In this document: piece by piece, positions 7,910 through 15,631 of the stretch
Position numbering within the stretch: the first letter of the stretch is position 1
Layout of the letters: the number at the start of each line of letters is the position of its first letter
Assembly (NCBI GenBank): GCA_025360065.1
Contig: JANYCX010000037.1
Coordinates: 1 to 38,908, forward strand
Direction of reading: 5' to 3'
Source: Acetobacteraceae bacterium
GTDB taxonomy: Bacteria; Pseudomonadota; Alphaproteobacteria; Acetobacterales; Acetobacteraceae
DNA length: 38,908 bases
Notes under the pieces: model-generated
The model's input: the letters and a program-made list of their open reading frames with translations, nothing else
The model's database searches: none
Told to the model about the DNA's origin: nothing
Translations under genes and position numbers: made by a program

Positions 7910-8782
7910 TCACGGTTTTTTGCGGGTGCCGAGCCGGTTGAGGATTACATCGCGCACCCCGCCGGCGGCTTCCTCGGCGACCACCACGGCGATATCGACC
8001 CACAGACCGCTCAGCGTGTTTTTCGCTACCTGGTTCAACTGGGCGATCTTGCCGGCCTCCGCACCCCGATCGTCCTGGATGACCCAGGTGATCTCGACGC
8101 TCTCCTGCCCCTTCGGCAACGGCCCGACCTTGACTGTGCCGATTACGGTGAAGTCCGGCCGCTCGGGCTTTTCCAGCACCACGAGGCCGAATTGCGGCAG
8201 CTCCCGGCGCATCTGCCGGGCGAGGGATGTATTGCCATCGCCGGGCGCACCGGTGACATCGGGCACGTAAATCCGCGCCGGACGATTGAGCAGGCTGGTC
8301 GGGTCGTCCTGCCGCCGCCGCGCCTCAATCCCGGTCAGCGCGATGCCGAGCGTGGGGACGGTGGCGCTGACAATTCCGCCCAAGGCGACCGGGCTCTGAC
8401 CGGTCCAATCGGCCTCCGGCACCGCTGTGCCAGTGGTTCGGTTGCGCTCCAGCCCGCTCGGGTCGCGGATGATGTAGCTCGGGGTCACCATGCCCGACGC
8501 CATCTGGGCGGTAATCTCGACCACCCAGTCTCCGCGGCTTGCCGGTTGGGCGAAGGCCGGCACTTCCATCGCGCGCAAGCCAATGGTCAGGGCGGTGGCA
8601 AGCTGGGCGGCGCGCGTTGGGTCGAGCAGCGCGGTCTTGGGGGTCGGGATCGCCAGCCGTGCCGGCGGCGGGGCGACCAGTTGTCCCCCGTCATTTCCCG
8701 TAACGCCATCAAATGTACGCGACTGGCCGCCACACCCGGCGAGTGCCAGGAGTGCCAAAACCAGTGCGTTATGCCAGAACAC
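7910..8782 (-). CDS. Predicted outer-membrane or periplasmic lipoprotein, unknown function
   Basis: The 290-residue protein starts with a lipoprotein signal peptide (MFWHNALVLALLALAGC) with lipobox LAGC and lipidated Cys17. The mature part is rich in Pro and Ala near the N-terminus and then has beta-rich segments such as PDFTVIGTVKVGPLPKGQESVEITWVI. I recognise no catalytic motif. The start is a GTG at 8782 that lies inside the end of the upstream 26-codon frame, so its translation is probably coupled to that peptide. It lies downstream of lgt, the enzyme that lipidates such proteins. The N-terminal region may anchor it while the rest binds partners, but this is a guess. Confidence 0.65.
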   Translation of the reverse strand: MFWHNALVLALLALAGCGGQSRTFDGVTGNDGGQLVAPPPARLAIPTPKTALLDPTRAAQLATALTIGLRAMEVPAFAQPASRGDWVVEITAQMASGMVTPSYIIRDPSGLERNRTTGTAVPEADWTGQSPVALGGIVSATVPTLGIALTGIEARRRQDDPTSLLNRPARIYVPDVTGAPGDGNTSLARQMRRELPQFGLVVLEKPERPDFTVIGTVKVGPLPKGQESVEITWVIQDDRGAEAGKIAQLNQVAKNTLSGLWVDIAVVVAEEAAGGVRDVILNRLGTRKKP

Positions 8783-8849
8783 AGGACACCAGCATGGTCA
8801 GCAGCAGCAGAACAGTGAAGAAATACATGTATTGCATGGGAACCGACAT
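8769..8849 (-). CDS. 26-residue hydrophobic peptide coupled to pgeF
   Basis: A 26-codon frame starts MSVPMQYMYFFTVLLLL and continues with a Thr-Met-Leu-Val-Ser-Cys stretch to Ala. From residue 9 on it is a single membrane-spanning or signal-like helix. Its ATG overlaps the pgeF stop by one base (TGATG), and its end overlaps the downstream lipoprotein GTG by 14 bases. Such tight packing suggests it is translated. It could be a small membrane protein, or a leader that delivers ribosomes to the lipoprotein start. It has no recognisable family. Confidence 0.5.
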   Translation of the reverse strand: MSVPMQYMYFFTVLLLLTMLVSCVLA

Positions 8850-9610
8850 CACAGAGTGATCACCGAAATCTGATGCCCGATTGGTCCGGACTTGGCCAGG
8901 GTGCGCCGGCGATGGCTGAAAAACCGTGCCTCATCAGCCAGCGTATCAAGGCCGAGCGCGGCCACCGTGCCAACCCCGGCACAGGTTAGGCGACGCACGC
9001 AATAGCCCGCAAGGTCGAACTGCCAGCGCCCGTCACGTACGCCGTCAAGAAAGAACCGCGCATCGGCGGCATCGTGCGCCAGAACCGCGTCGCGCAGGTC
9101 GGCCGCAACCTCGTAGGATGACTGGCCGATGCACGGCCCAACCACGGCCGCGATGTTGCCCGGCGTCGCACCCAAGCCGCACATGGCGGCAAGTGTGGAC
9201 TCCAACACCCCACCGACCGCGCCGCGCCACCCCGCATGGGCAGCACCGACCACGCCGGCGGTCCGGTCGGCGAACAGCACCGGCGCGCAATCGGCGGTGA
9301 CAATGCCGAGCGCAATCCCCGGCTGTGCGGTGACCGCCGCATCGGCGCGCGGCCCCTCGCCCGGCCTCCAGGGGATGGTGACCACGGCCGTCGTATCGCC
9401 ATGCACCTGGGTTAGCCCCACCAATGCCGCAGGCGCCGCCCCCAGCGCGCGGGCGGCGCGGGCGCGGTTTTCCAGGACATGCTCCGGCGCATCCAAGCCG
9501 GAAAGCGAACAATTGAGGCTGGCGAACGGCCCGGACGACACGCCACCACGCCGGGTGAAGAACCCGTGCGGGACCGACAAATCTGGGCTGGCAACAAACT
9601 CGGCGGTCAT
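8849..9610 (-). CDS. pgeF: Peptidoglycan editing factor PgeF (laccase-domain, YfiH family)
   Basis: This 253-residue Cu-oxidase_4/YfiH family protein carries the metal and active-site motifs GLTQVHGD, VTADCAPVLF and AHAGWRG, and the N-terminal HGFFTRRGGVSSGPFASLN. Family members have been reported as purine nucleoside phosphorylase or polyphenol oxidase, and E. coli YfiH as an editing factor for misincorporated Ser in murein precursors. I chose the ATG at 9610, which overlaps the midA stop (ATGA), rather than the longer frame. The lgt-midA-pgeF order is common in alphaproteobacteria. Confidence 0.9.
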   Translation of the reverse strand: MTAEFVASPDLSVPHGFFTRRGGVSSGPFASLNCSLSGLDAPEHVLENRARAARALGAAPAALVGLTQVHGDTTAVVTIPWRPGEGPRADAAVTAQPGIALGIVTADCAPVLFADRTAGVVGAAHAGWRGAVGGVLESTLAAMCGLGATPGNIAAVVGPCIGQSSYEVAADLRDAVLAHDAADARFFLDGVRDGRWQFDLAGYCVRRLTCAGVGTVAALGLDTLADEARFFSHRRRTLAKSGPIGHQISVITL

Positions 9611-10602
9611 GCGGTAAATCCTGGCGGCTCGGGCAAAGCAGAGTGGCTGATGCACAGCACCTTGAACAGCCGCCCCATCTGGTCCGGCTCCGCCAGACGG
9701 CGGGCAGTATCCAGCATCGCCGCACCTTTGGCCGGCGGCAAGGTTCGCGCCAGAACACCCGTGCGCTGAAACAACCCCAGCCGCGTCAGGAACAGACCTT
9801 GGGCCAGCGGTCCATGCACGGTGGCACCGGTGGCGGCATGGGCAAGCGCTTCGAAATCGACATGCGCGGTGAGGTCGGACATGCCCGGATTGGCCAGCGG
9901 ATCGGCCTTGATGCCGCCACGCAGGGCTTGCAGGCTATCGCCAGGGGCGGAGTGTTCCGGGCCGTAATCGATAAACAGGGCGGCGCCACCCTGGGCGGCG
10001 ACCCGAGCAGCAAGCCTTGCAACCAAATCGGTCGCAACCTCGCCCACCTCCACCACATCACCATCCCGTAAGGGGGATTTAATCCGCCATCTTTTGACGT
10101 GCGCGCACATGGCGGATTGCATTCGCCCGAAGGTGAAGGCCCCATTTGCGACATACCGTTCTACCCAACCATCTTCTTGCCGGACAAATTGCCGGATCGG
10201 CAGAGCGTCCAGAAACTCGTTGGCCAGCAACACCACCGGCCCATCCGGCAACGCTTCAACCCTGTCATGAAACACCGCCTTTGGCACCACCTTCGCCTGC
10301 ACCGCCCGCAACCGGGGCGAGGTTTCCACCAGATGCACCCGCAATGCCGCCGCGAAATCCGGCGCCATCCGCCGGATTGCCCGCAACGCGTCGGCCATCA
10401 AGGTTCCACGTCCGGGGCCGCATTCGACCAGCAGCACCGGATCGGGGGCGCCCATGCCTTGCCACACCACCGCCGCCCATAGCCCGAGCAATTCGCCAAA
10501 CACCTGGGAAATCTCGGGCGCGGTGGTGAAATCGCCATACGGGTCATGCGCGGCATAATACTCCGTGTTGGCCCGCGCCATGAAATGGTCGAGCCGCTCC
10601 AT
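9607..10602 (-). CDS. MidA/NDUFAF7-family SAM-dependent methyltransferase
   Basis: The 331-residue protein belongs to the DUF185 family, whose mitochondrial member NDUFAF7 methylates an arginine of complex I subunit NDUFS2. It shows the family start (YYAAHDPYGDFTTAPEISQVFGELLGLW), the SAM-binding VLLVECGPGRGTL, VHLVETSPRLRAVQ and the later FIDYGPEHSAPGDSLQAL. A role in complex I assembly is plausible in this respiring bacterium but is inferred from the family. The ATG follows the lgt stop with no gap, and the stop overlaps pgeF. Confidence 0.85.
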   Translation of the reverse strand: MERLDHFMARANTEYYAAHDPYGDFTTAPEISQVFGELLGLWAAVVWQGMGAPDPVLLVECGPGRGTLMADALRAIRRMAPDFAAALRVHLVETSPRLRAVQAKVVPKAVFHDRVEALPDGPVVLLANEFLDALPIRQFVRQEDGWVERYVANGAFTFGRMQSAMCAHVKRWRIKSPLRDGDVVEVGEVATDLVARLAARVAAQGGAALFIDYGPEHSAPGDSLQALRGGIKADPLANPGMSDLTAHVDFEALAHAATGATVHGPLAQGLFLTRLGLFQRTGVLARTLPPAKGAAMLDTARRLAEPDQMGRLFKVLCISHSALPEPPGFTA

Positions 10603-11394
10603 TCAGCGCCGTGCCCGCTGGATCAACCACAGCCCGGCGGCAAGCATCGGCAGCGACAGCAGCTGGCCCATGGTGGCGCCGGCAAACAGCAAGCCAAGAA
10701 AAGCGTCGGGTTCGCGGAAAAACTCGCCGGTGATTCGCGCAATCGCATAGCCCGTCAGAAACACCCCGGTGATCAGCCCGGAACGCGCCAGAATCGCGGT
10801 CCGCCGGGACAGCACAAACAGCACTAGGAACAGGCACAGGCCCTCCATCAAGGCCTGATAAATCTGGCTCGGGTGGCGCAAGACCGGGCCGCCACCGGGG
10901 AACATCATCCCCCATGGCAGCCAATCCGGCGCTGGACGCCCCCATAATTCCCCATTGATGAAATTGGCAATGCGCCCGAACCCCAGCCCGATCGGCGCCG
11001 CCGGCGCAATCCGGTCGGCAAAACTGAGCAACGAAATCTTCTCGCGCCGGCAAAACCACGCCGTCGCGATCGCCACCCCCAACATGCCGCCATGAAACGC
11101 CATGCCGCCCTGCCAGACCGCGAAAATATTCCACGGCTCGGCAAGAAACGCGGCCGGTTGATAGAACATCACATACCCAAGCCGCCCGCCGATCACGACG
11201 CCAAGCGTCGCCCAGGTCAAATAGTCATCGGCCTGCTGGGTGGTTGCAACGGTGGGTTCGCGTCGCACCAAAACACGCAACAACCGCCAGCCCAGCAACA
11301 ACCCGAAAATATAGGCCAGCGCATAATAGCGGATCAGCAGCGGCCCCAACTGGATCAGCACTGTCGGGTCAGGGAAAAGCCGGATTGTGAACAT
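10603..11394 (-). CDS. lgt: Phosphatidylglycerol-prolipoprotein diacylglyceryl transferase
   Basis: Lgt transfers diacylglycerol from phosphatidylglycerol to the lipobox Cys of prolipoproteins in the inner membrane. The 263-residue protein has about seven hydrophobic segments, the conserved H101 (MAFHGGM), GGRLGYV near 69-75, and the Lgt signature GRIANFINGELWGR at 140-153 with R141. It heads the minus-strand run and is divergent from ubiK across 86 bases. At least two lipoproteins in this window (7910-8782 and 37218-38192) are predicted substrates. Confidence 0.95.
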   Translation of the reverse strand: MFTIRLFPDPTVLIQLGPLLIRYYALAYIFGLLLGWRLLRVLVRREPTVATTQQADDYLTWATLGVVIGGRLGYVMFYQPAAFLAEPWNIFAVWQGGMAFHGGMLGVAIATAWFCRREKISLLSFADRIAPAAPIGLGFGRIANFINGELWGRPAPDWLPWGMMFPGGGPVLRHPSQIYQALMEGLCLFLVLFVLSRRTAILARSGLITGVFLTGYAIARITGEFFREPDAFLGLLFAGATMGQLLSLPMLAAGLWLIQRARR

Positions 11395-11480
11395 GAACAG
11401 AAGATCCCATATGCGCTAGGCGGACGAGGCGGTATAGGGCCGCGAGCGTCCGCAAGGAAGCGCGAACCAGGAGCAGACCA

Positions 11481-11744
11481 ATGGCCGATCGCCCCCGTAT
11501 TTTTGACGACCTTGCTGGCATGGCGGGCGGTGCGATCTCGGCACTATCGGGCCTGCGCGAGGAAATCGAAGCGATGGTGCGCGCCCGCCTCGATGAAGCG
11601 GTCCGCCGCTTGGAACTGGTGAAGAAGGACGAATTCGACGCGGTGGCCGAAATGGCCGCCACCGCCCGCGCCGGCCAGGAGGCCGCCGAGGCACGGATTA
11701 CAGCCCTCGAGGTGCGGATTGCAGCTCTCGAAACCGCGCAATAA
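11481..11744 (+). CDS. ubiK: Ubiquinone biosynthesis accessory factor UbiK
   Basis: The 87-residue BMFP-domain (YqiC) protein has an N-terminal amphipathic part (FDDLAGMAGGAISALSGLREEIEAMVRARLD) and a C-terminal coiled coil ending in ITALEVRIAALE. UbiK helps assemble or anchor the soluble ubiquinone biosynthesis complex. An AGGAG lies 8 bases before the ATG. It is divergent from lgt and is followed by 178 bases of non-coding leader before ybjN, so it probably forms its own short transcript. Confidence 0.85.
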   Translation: MADRPRIFDDLAGMAGGAISALSGLREEIEAMVRARLDEAVRRLELVKKDEFDAVAEMAATARAGQEAAEARITALEVRIAALETAQ

Positions 11745-11798
11745 CGACTTATCCTCAGATATTATGTGAACTTCGTGTTGCGAGTGCGAGATACCCAC

Positions 11799-11828
11799 TT
11801 GCGGCACGGTTCCCGCCATCGGTAGGCT
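11799..11828 (+). promoter_or_regulatory. Weak candidate promoter before the ybjN leader
   Basis: TTGCGG (11799-11804) and TAGGCT (11823-11828) are 18 bases apart. The start would be near 11836, just ahead of three consecutive hairpins. The match to consensus is partial. Confidence 0.25.
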
Positions 11829-11837
11829 AGGCATCGT

Positions 11838-11922
11838 AGGGGTACGCGTTAGCCACCACTACATCTCGTGGTGCGGTCCCGAACCGCGCCCTCTGGCCTT
11901 CCTCCGGTGTGGGAGACCCACT
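11838..11922 (+). promoter_or_regulatory. Structured ybjN leader with masked Shine-Dalgarno
   Basis: Three consecutive perfect hairpins lie between ubiK and ybjN. CACCAC (11854-11859) pairs with GTGGTG (11868-11873). GCGGT pairs with ACCGC over a CCCGA loop (11873-11887, sharing one base with the first). GTGGG (11909-11913) pairs with CCCAC (11917-11921) over AGA. The last contains the ybjN Shine-Dalgarno (GGAG, 7 bases before the ATG). An upstream CCCAC (11794-11798) could compete for the same GTGGG, though it may lie outside the transcript. This resembles a cis-acting translational control element; no known riboswitch class is recognised. Confidence 0.45.
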
Positions 11923-12426
11923 ATGTCTGCGTTCACCAGCATTGAACACGAAATTGCCGCCAATCCGCTCGACGTGATGGAGCAGATTGTCACCAACAAT
12001 GATTGGGCCTTCGACCGCCGCAATGACAGCGAAATGGCCGCCGAGGCCCCAGGCCAATGGTGCGATTACGGACTTTATTTCAGCTGGTCGCATGAAATCG
12101 CGGCGATGCATTTCACCTGCACCTTTGATCTGAAAGTCCCGGAACGCCGGCGCGCAGCGCTTTATGAACTGCTAGCGCTGGCCAACGAGAAACTCTGGAT
12201 CGGCCATTTCGGCATGGATAGCGATGATGGCATGCCGCTATTCCGCCATGCCGTGCTGCTGCGCGGCGCGCCCGGCGTGTCAGCGGAAAGCCTGGAAGAC
12301 ATGGTCGATATCGCCATCACTGAATGCGAACGCTTCTATCCAGCGTTCCAGTTCGTGCTGTGGGGCGGCAAAACACCAGCCGAAGCGCTGGCCGCGGCCA
12401 TGCTGGAATGCGCTGGCGAAGCATGA
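11923..12426 (+). CDS. YbjN-domain protein
   Basis: The 167-residue protein belongs to the YbjN family (T3SS-chaperone-like fold), seen in the segments NPLDVMEQIVTNNDWAFDRR, WSHEIAAMHFTCTFDLKVPERRR, LLALANEKLWIGHFGMDSDDG and ECERFYPAFQFVLWGGKTP. Family members have been linked to motility and stress phenotypes, but no biochemical role is settled. The ATG is 7 bases after a GGGAG that sits in a hairpin. The stop overlaps proC (ATGA). YbjN next to proC is a common alphaproteobacterial pair. Confidence 0.85.
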   Translation: MSAFTSIEHEIAANPLDVMEQIVTNNDWAFDRRNDSEMAAEAPGQWCDYGLYFSWSHEIAAMHFTCTFDLKVPERRRAALYELLALANEKLWIGHFGMDSDDGMPLFRHAVLLRGAPGVSAESLEDMVDIAITECERFYPAFQFVLWGGKTPAEALAAAMLECAGEA

Positions 12427-13226
12427 CCCAACTGAAAATCCCACCAATCCTGCTGGTTGGGTTCGGCAAGATGGGCGGCGCGATGCTGGCCGGCTGGCGG
12501 GAAGCTGGGCTTGCGCCGTCCATCGCGGTGGACCCGATGCGCCCGGCATCCCCCGGCGCTGAACTGACCGTGTTCGCCGATGCCGGCGAAATCCCGGCCG
12601 ATTTTGCCCCGGCCGCAGTGATCCTCGCCGTCAAGCCGCAATCGGCCGCTGAAACCCTGCCGCTATACCGCCGCTTTGCCGGCCAGGCAGTGTTCCTGTC
12701 GATCATGGCCGGGCGCACCATCGCTGGCATGGAAAAATTGCTGGGTGACGCCGCGATCATCCGCGCCATGCCCAACACCCCCGCTGCCGTCCGCCAGGGA
12801 GTCACCGTCGGTTGCCCCAATGCCCGGGTGACCGCCGCCCAACGCGCGCTCTGCGACCGGCTGCTATCGGCCATCGGCGCGGTGGCGTGGGTTGATGATG
12901 AAAACCTGCTCGATCCGGTCACCGCAGTGTCCGGCAGCGGCCCGGCCTATGTGTTCCTGCTCGCCGAATTGATGGAAAAGGCCGCGATCGAACAGGGCAT
13001 TCCCGCCGATCTCGCCCGCCTGCTGGCGCGCCAAACGGTGAGCGGCTCCGGCGCGTTACTGGCCGCAAGCCCGGAGGACACCGCGCAATTGCGGATCAAT
13101 GTCACCAGCCCGAAAGGCACGACGGAAGCCGCCCTCCAGGTGCTGATGGCGCCGGATGCTTTGCCGAAAGCGCTATCAGCGGCCATCGCGGCAGCGACCC
13201 AGCGTTCACGGGATTTGGCTGGGTAG
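12423..13226 (+). CDS. proC: Pyrroline-5-carboxylate reductase
   Basis: ProC reduces 1-pyrroline-5-carboxylate to proline with NAD(P)H, the last step of proline synthesis. The 267-residue protein has the Rossmann GFGKMG at 13-18, MPNTPAAVRQGVT, and the P5CR signature VSGSGPAYVFLLAELMEKAA with RLLARQTVSGSGALL downstream. The ATG at 12423 overlaps the ybjN stop. The product starts MTQLKIPPILLVGFGK, as in family members. Confidence 0.95.
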   Translation: MTQLKIPPILLVGFGKMGGAMLAGWREAGLAPSIAVDPMRPASPGAELTVFADAGEIPADFAPAAVILAVKPQSAAETLPLYRRFAGQAVFLSIMAGRTIAGMEKLLGDAAIIRAMPNTPAAVRQGVTVGCPNARVTAAQRALCDRLLSAIGAVAWVDDENLLDPVTAVSGSGPAYVFLLAELMEKAAIEQGIPADLARLLARQTVSGSGALLAASPEDTAQLRINVTSPKGTTEAALQVLMAPDALPKALSAAIAAATQRSRDLAG

Positions 13227-13279
13227 GCGACGCATAAATTTAATGGGCCTTGCCCACCGCTGCGCGCTATCATGCCGCC

Positions 13280-13867
13280 ATGGATGATACCGAATTCGAC
13301 GAAACCCTGATCGCCGCCGCCTTCGACCGCGCTGCAACCGCCGGCTGGATTGGGTTGTCCGTTCCGGAAGCCGCGCGGGCAGCGGGGCTGGATATGGCCC
13401 GCGCCCGCGCCCGTATCCCCAATCGCTGCGCCCTGTTGCGTCGCTTCGGCACCCTTGCCGATCAGGCGGCGCTGGTCGGCATCGGCGAGGGTCCGATCCG
13501 CGACCAGCTTTTTGACATCGTGATGCGCCGGATCGACATCCTGCAAAGCCATCGTGGCGGGGTCGTCGCGCTGCTGCGGGCGCTGCCCTTCGATCCGGCG
13601 GCGGCACTGGTGCTGGCGTCAAGCAGCCTCACCAGCACGTCCTGGATGCTGCAGGGCGCGGGGGTGGAAACCGGCGGCATCAAGGGTGCGTTGCGCTGCA
13701 AAGCCATGCTCGCGGTCTGGCTCTGGACCGTCCGCGCCTGGCAGGGCGACACCTCGGACGACTTGTCCGCCACCATGGCCGCCCTCGACCAGGCTCTCAC
13801 CCGTGCCGAGCAGGCCGAAGCGACTTTCGCCACTCGAACCCCGACCAAACCCCCGGAAGGACTTTAA
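13280..13867 (+). CDS. TetR/COQ9-like protein
   Basis: The 195-residue protein is mainly helical. Its N-terminus (DETLIAAAFDRAATAGWIGLSVPEAARAAGLDMARARARIPNR, written here as read) looks like a TetR-type helix-turn-helix. The C-terminal part (RDQLFDIVMRRIDILQSHRGGVVALLRALP, later AWQGDTSDDLSATMAALDQALTRAEQ) resembles the ligand domain of TetR or COQ9-like proteins. I chose ATG 13280 (MDDTEFD); there is no clear Shine-Dalgarno. It is 2 bases from the phasin start, so it might regulate the phasin or PHA metabolism. A lipid-binding COQ9-type role is an alternative. Confidence 0.6.
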   Translation: MDDTEFDETLIAAAFDRAATAGWIGLSVPEAARAAGLDMARARARIPNRCALLRRFGTLADQAALVGIGEGPIRDQLFDIVMRRIDILQSHRGGVVALLRALPFDPAAALVLASSSLTSTSWMLQGAGVETGGIKGALRCKAMLAVWLWTVRAWQGDTSDDLSATMAALDQALTRAEQAEATFATRTPTKPPEGL

Positions 13868-13868
13868 T

Positions 13869-14318
13869 ATGGCCGATCAACCGTTCAACGCCGCCTTCGG
13901 ACAAGCCCAACAGCAAATGCAGAAAGCCGCCGAGGAATTCGGCCGCATGTTCAAGGCCGTGCCCGCAATGCCCGACATGGCTGGCGCGATGGCGAGCTAT
14001 CAGCGCAACCTCGACGCTTTAGCCCAGGCCAACCGCATCGCGATCGAAGGCGTGCAGGCGGTGATGCGCCGCCAGGCCGAAGTCGTGCAGCAGACCATGG
14101 CCGAGCTCGCCGAAACGGTGAAAACCTTGTCCGGCGCAGGTATCGCCAAGGTCGATCCGGCCAAGAACGCCGAGGCCATCAAGGACGCCTATGCCAAAGC
14201 GGTATCCCATTCAAAGGAACTTGCCGATCTGATGCAGCGTGCCAATACCGAGGCGACCGAAGTGCTGCATAAGCGTGTCAGCGCGGCGCTGGATGAAGCC
14301 AAAGCCCTCGCCGGTTAA
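13869..14318 (+). CDS. Phasin family protein
   Basis: Phasins are amphipathic proteins that coat polyhydroxyalkanoate granules. The 149-residue product has FNAAFGQAQQQMQKAAEEF, then a long helical run through ALAQANRIAIEGVQAVMRRQAEVVQQTMAEL and ends in HKRVSAALDEAKALAG, the typical phasin_2 layout. The GGAAGGA before the ATG at 13869 is a strong ribosome binding site. The gene is convergent with the FAD oxidoreductase: the two stops share the same TTAA (14315-14318). Its presence suggests the organism stores PHA, although no synthase lies in this window. Confidence 0.85.
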   Translation: MADQPFNAAFGQAQQQMQKAAEEFGRMFKAVPAMPDMAGAMASYQRNLDALAQANRIAIEGVQAVMRRQAEVVQQTMAELAETVKTLSGAGIAKVDPAKNAEAIKDAYAKAVSHSKELADLMQRANTEATEVLHKRVSAALDEAKALAG

Positions 14319-15625
14319 AAGCGCCCCATCCGATAGGGCGTCGGATCAACCGCCGGCGTGTCGCCCATCACCATGTCGGCCATCAGCTTGCCCGCCCCCG
14401 GGCCGATTCCGAAGCCATGCCCGGAAAAGCCGGTGGCCAGGAAGAAGCCCGGCACATCGGGGACCTGGTCGATAATCGGCACCGCGTCGGGGGTGACATC
14501 CATCAGCCCGCCCCAGCGATAGGCTTCGCGCATCTCTGCAAAGCCGGGGAAGGATTTCACCAGCGCGTCGCGTGCCTCCCTGATAATCCCGTCATGCGGG
14601 ACGGGATCGAGCACGCGGACGGTTTCGAAGGGTGAAATCGCATCAAGGGCCCAGGTTTTCGGGGTGCGCCACTCGGTCAAAAAGCGCGGCCCGAGGCGCA
14701 GGCGCAATTCGCGCCAGGCGCTGCGATATGACCCGGCGAACTTTGGCAGCATGCGGAAACTGTCGGGGGTGATGTCGGTAATCGCGGCATTGCGGCGGGC
14801 GATGGTGTAGCCACCATCGGCGCGTTTGCGGAACGCATAGACATCGTTGCCCGCGGTGGTCTCGGGCAGGCCATCAAGCTTATGCGTCGCAAACACGCTG
14901 CCCAACACTTTGAGGATGGGTAAATCTAGCGCGCCAATCCCGGCTGACGCCATGTTGCCGGTGAACAGGCGGGACCATGCACCGCCGGCCAAAACCACGG
15001 TTTCGCAATCAATCCGGCCCCGTTCGGTCACCACGCCGCTGATCCGCCCAGCCTTGGTTTCGACGCCGCGCACCGCGCAATTGGTGAAGACCTTGCCGCC
15101 CGCCACCTGGATGGCGCGGGCGATCGCCGGGGCCGCCTTTTGCGGCTCGGCGCGACCATCGCTTGGGGTGTGCAGCGCGCCTGCGAAGGGGCGGGCGGCG
15201 CCGGGCAGGACAGCTTCTATGTCACCAGGACCGAGCACCTTGGACGAAACCTGGAACTGGCGGGCGCCTTCAAGCCAGGCTTCCTGCTGTTCAAGTTCCT
15301 TTTTGGTCTCGCACAGATAAACGATGCCACATTGCTTGAAGCCGGTATCACCGCCGACCAGTTCGTTCATCTGGCGCCACCAGCGCAGGCTTTCGAGCCC
15401 GAGCGGGATTTCCGCCATGTCGCGGCCCATGACCCGGGTCCAGCCCCAGTTGCGGCCGGATTGTTCCGCGCCGATTGCGCCTTTTTCGCACAGCACGACG
15501 GGGATGCCCTTACGGGCGAGAAACAACGCAGTCGATGTGCCGATAATGCCGCCGCCGATCACGACGACCGAGGTTTTCGCGGGCAGTTCGGTATCGCTCC
15601 GAACCGGATCGAGCGGCGGCAACAC
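14315..15625 (-). CDS. FAD-dependent oxidoreductase, DadA/DAO type
   Basis: The 436-residue protein has the dinucleotide-binding VVVIGGGIIGTSTALFLARKG near 20-40 and the FAD and substrate segments WGWTRVMGRDMAEIPL, VVLAGGAWSRLF, YRWGGLMDVTPDAVPIID and FLATGFSGHGFGIGPGAGKLMADM. This is the D-amino-acid dehydrogenase / sarcosine oxidase-like fold; it probably oxidises an amine or amino acid. The exact substrate is unknown. It lies 6 bases after the VOC gene and shares its operon and promoter. It is convergent with the phasin with a 4-base overlap. Confidence 0.8.
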   Translation of the reverse strand: MLPPLDPVRSDTELPAKTSVVVIGGGIIGTSTALFLARKGIPVVLCEKGAIGAEQSGRNWGWTRVMGRDMAEIPLGLESLRWWRQMNELVGGDTGFKQCGIVYLCETKKELEQQEAWLEGARQFQVSSKVLGPGDIEAVLPGAARPFAGALHTPSDGRAEPQKAAPAIARAIQVAGGKVFTNCAVRGVETKAGRISGVVTERGRIDCETVVLAGGAWSRLFTGNMASAGIGALDLPILKVLGSVFATHKLDGLPETTAGNDVYAFRKRADGGYTIARRNAAITDITPDSFRMLPKFAGSYRSAWRELRLRLGPRFLTEWRTPKTWALDAISPFETVRVLDPVPHDGIIREARDALVKSFPGFAEMREAYRWGGLMDVTPDAVPIIDQVPDVPGFFLATGFSGHGFGIGPGAGKLMADMVMGDTPAVDPTPYRMGRF

Positions 15626-15631
15626 GTCCGG

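Noticed and set aside
11745-11922. 6S RNA or another known structured RNA in the ubiK-ybjN gap
   Set aside because: The hairpins are short and tandem, without the long rod and central bubble of 6S RNA, and no known riboswitch core is recognised. A cis-acting leader is the better reading.
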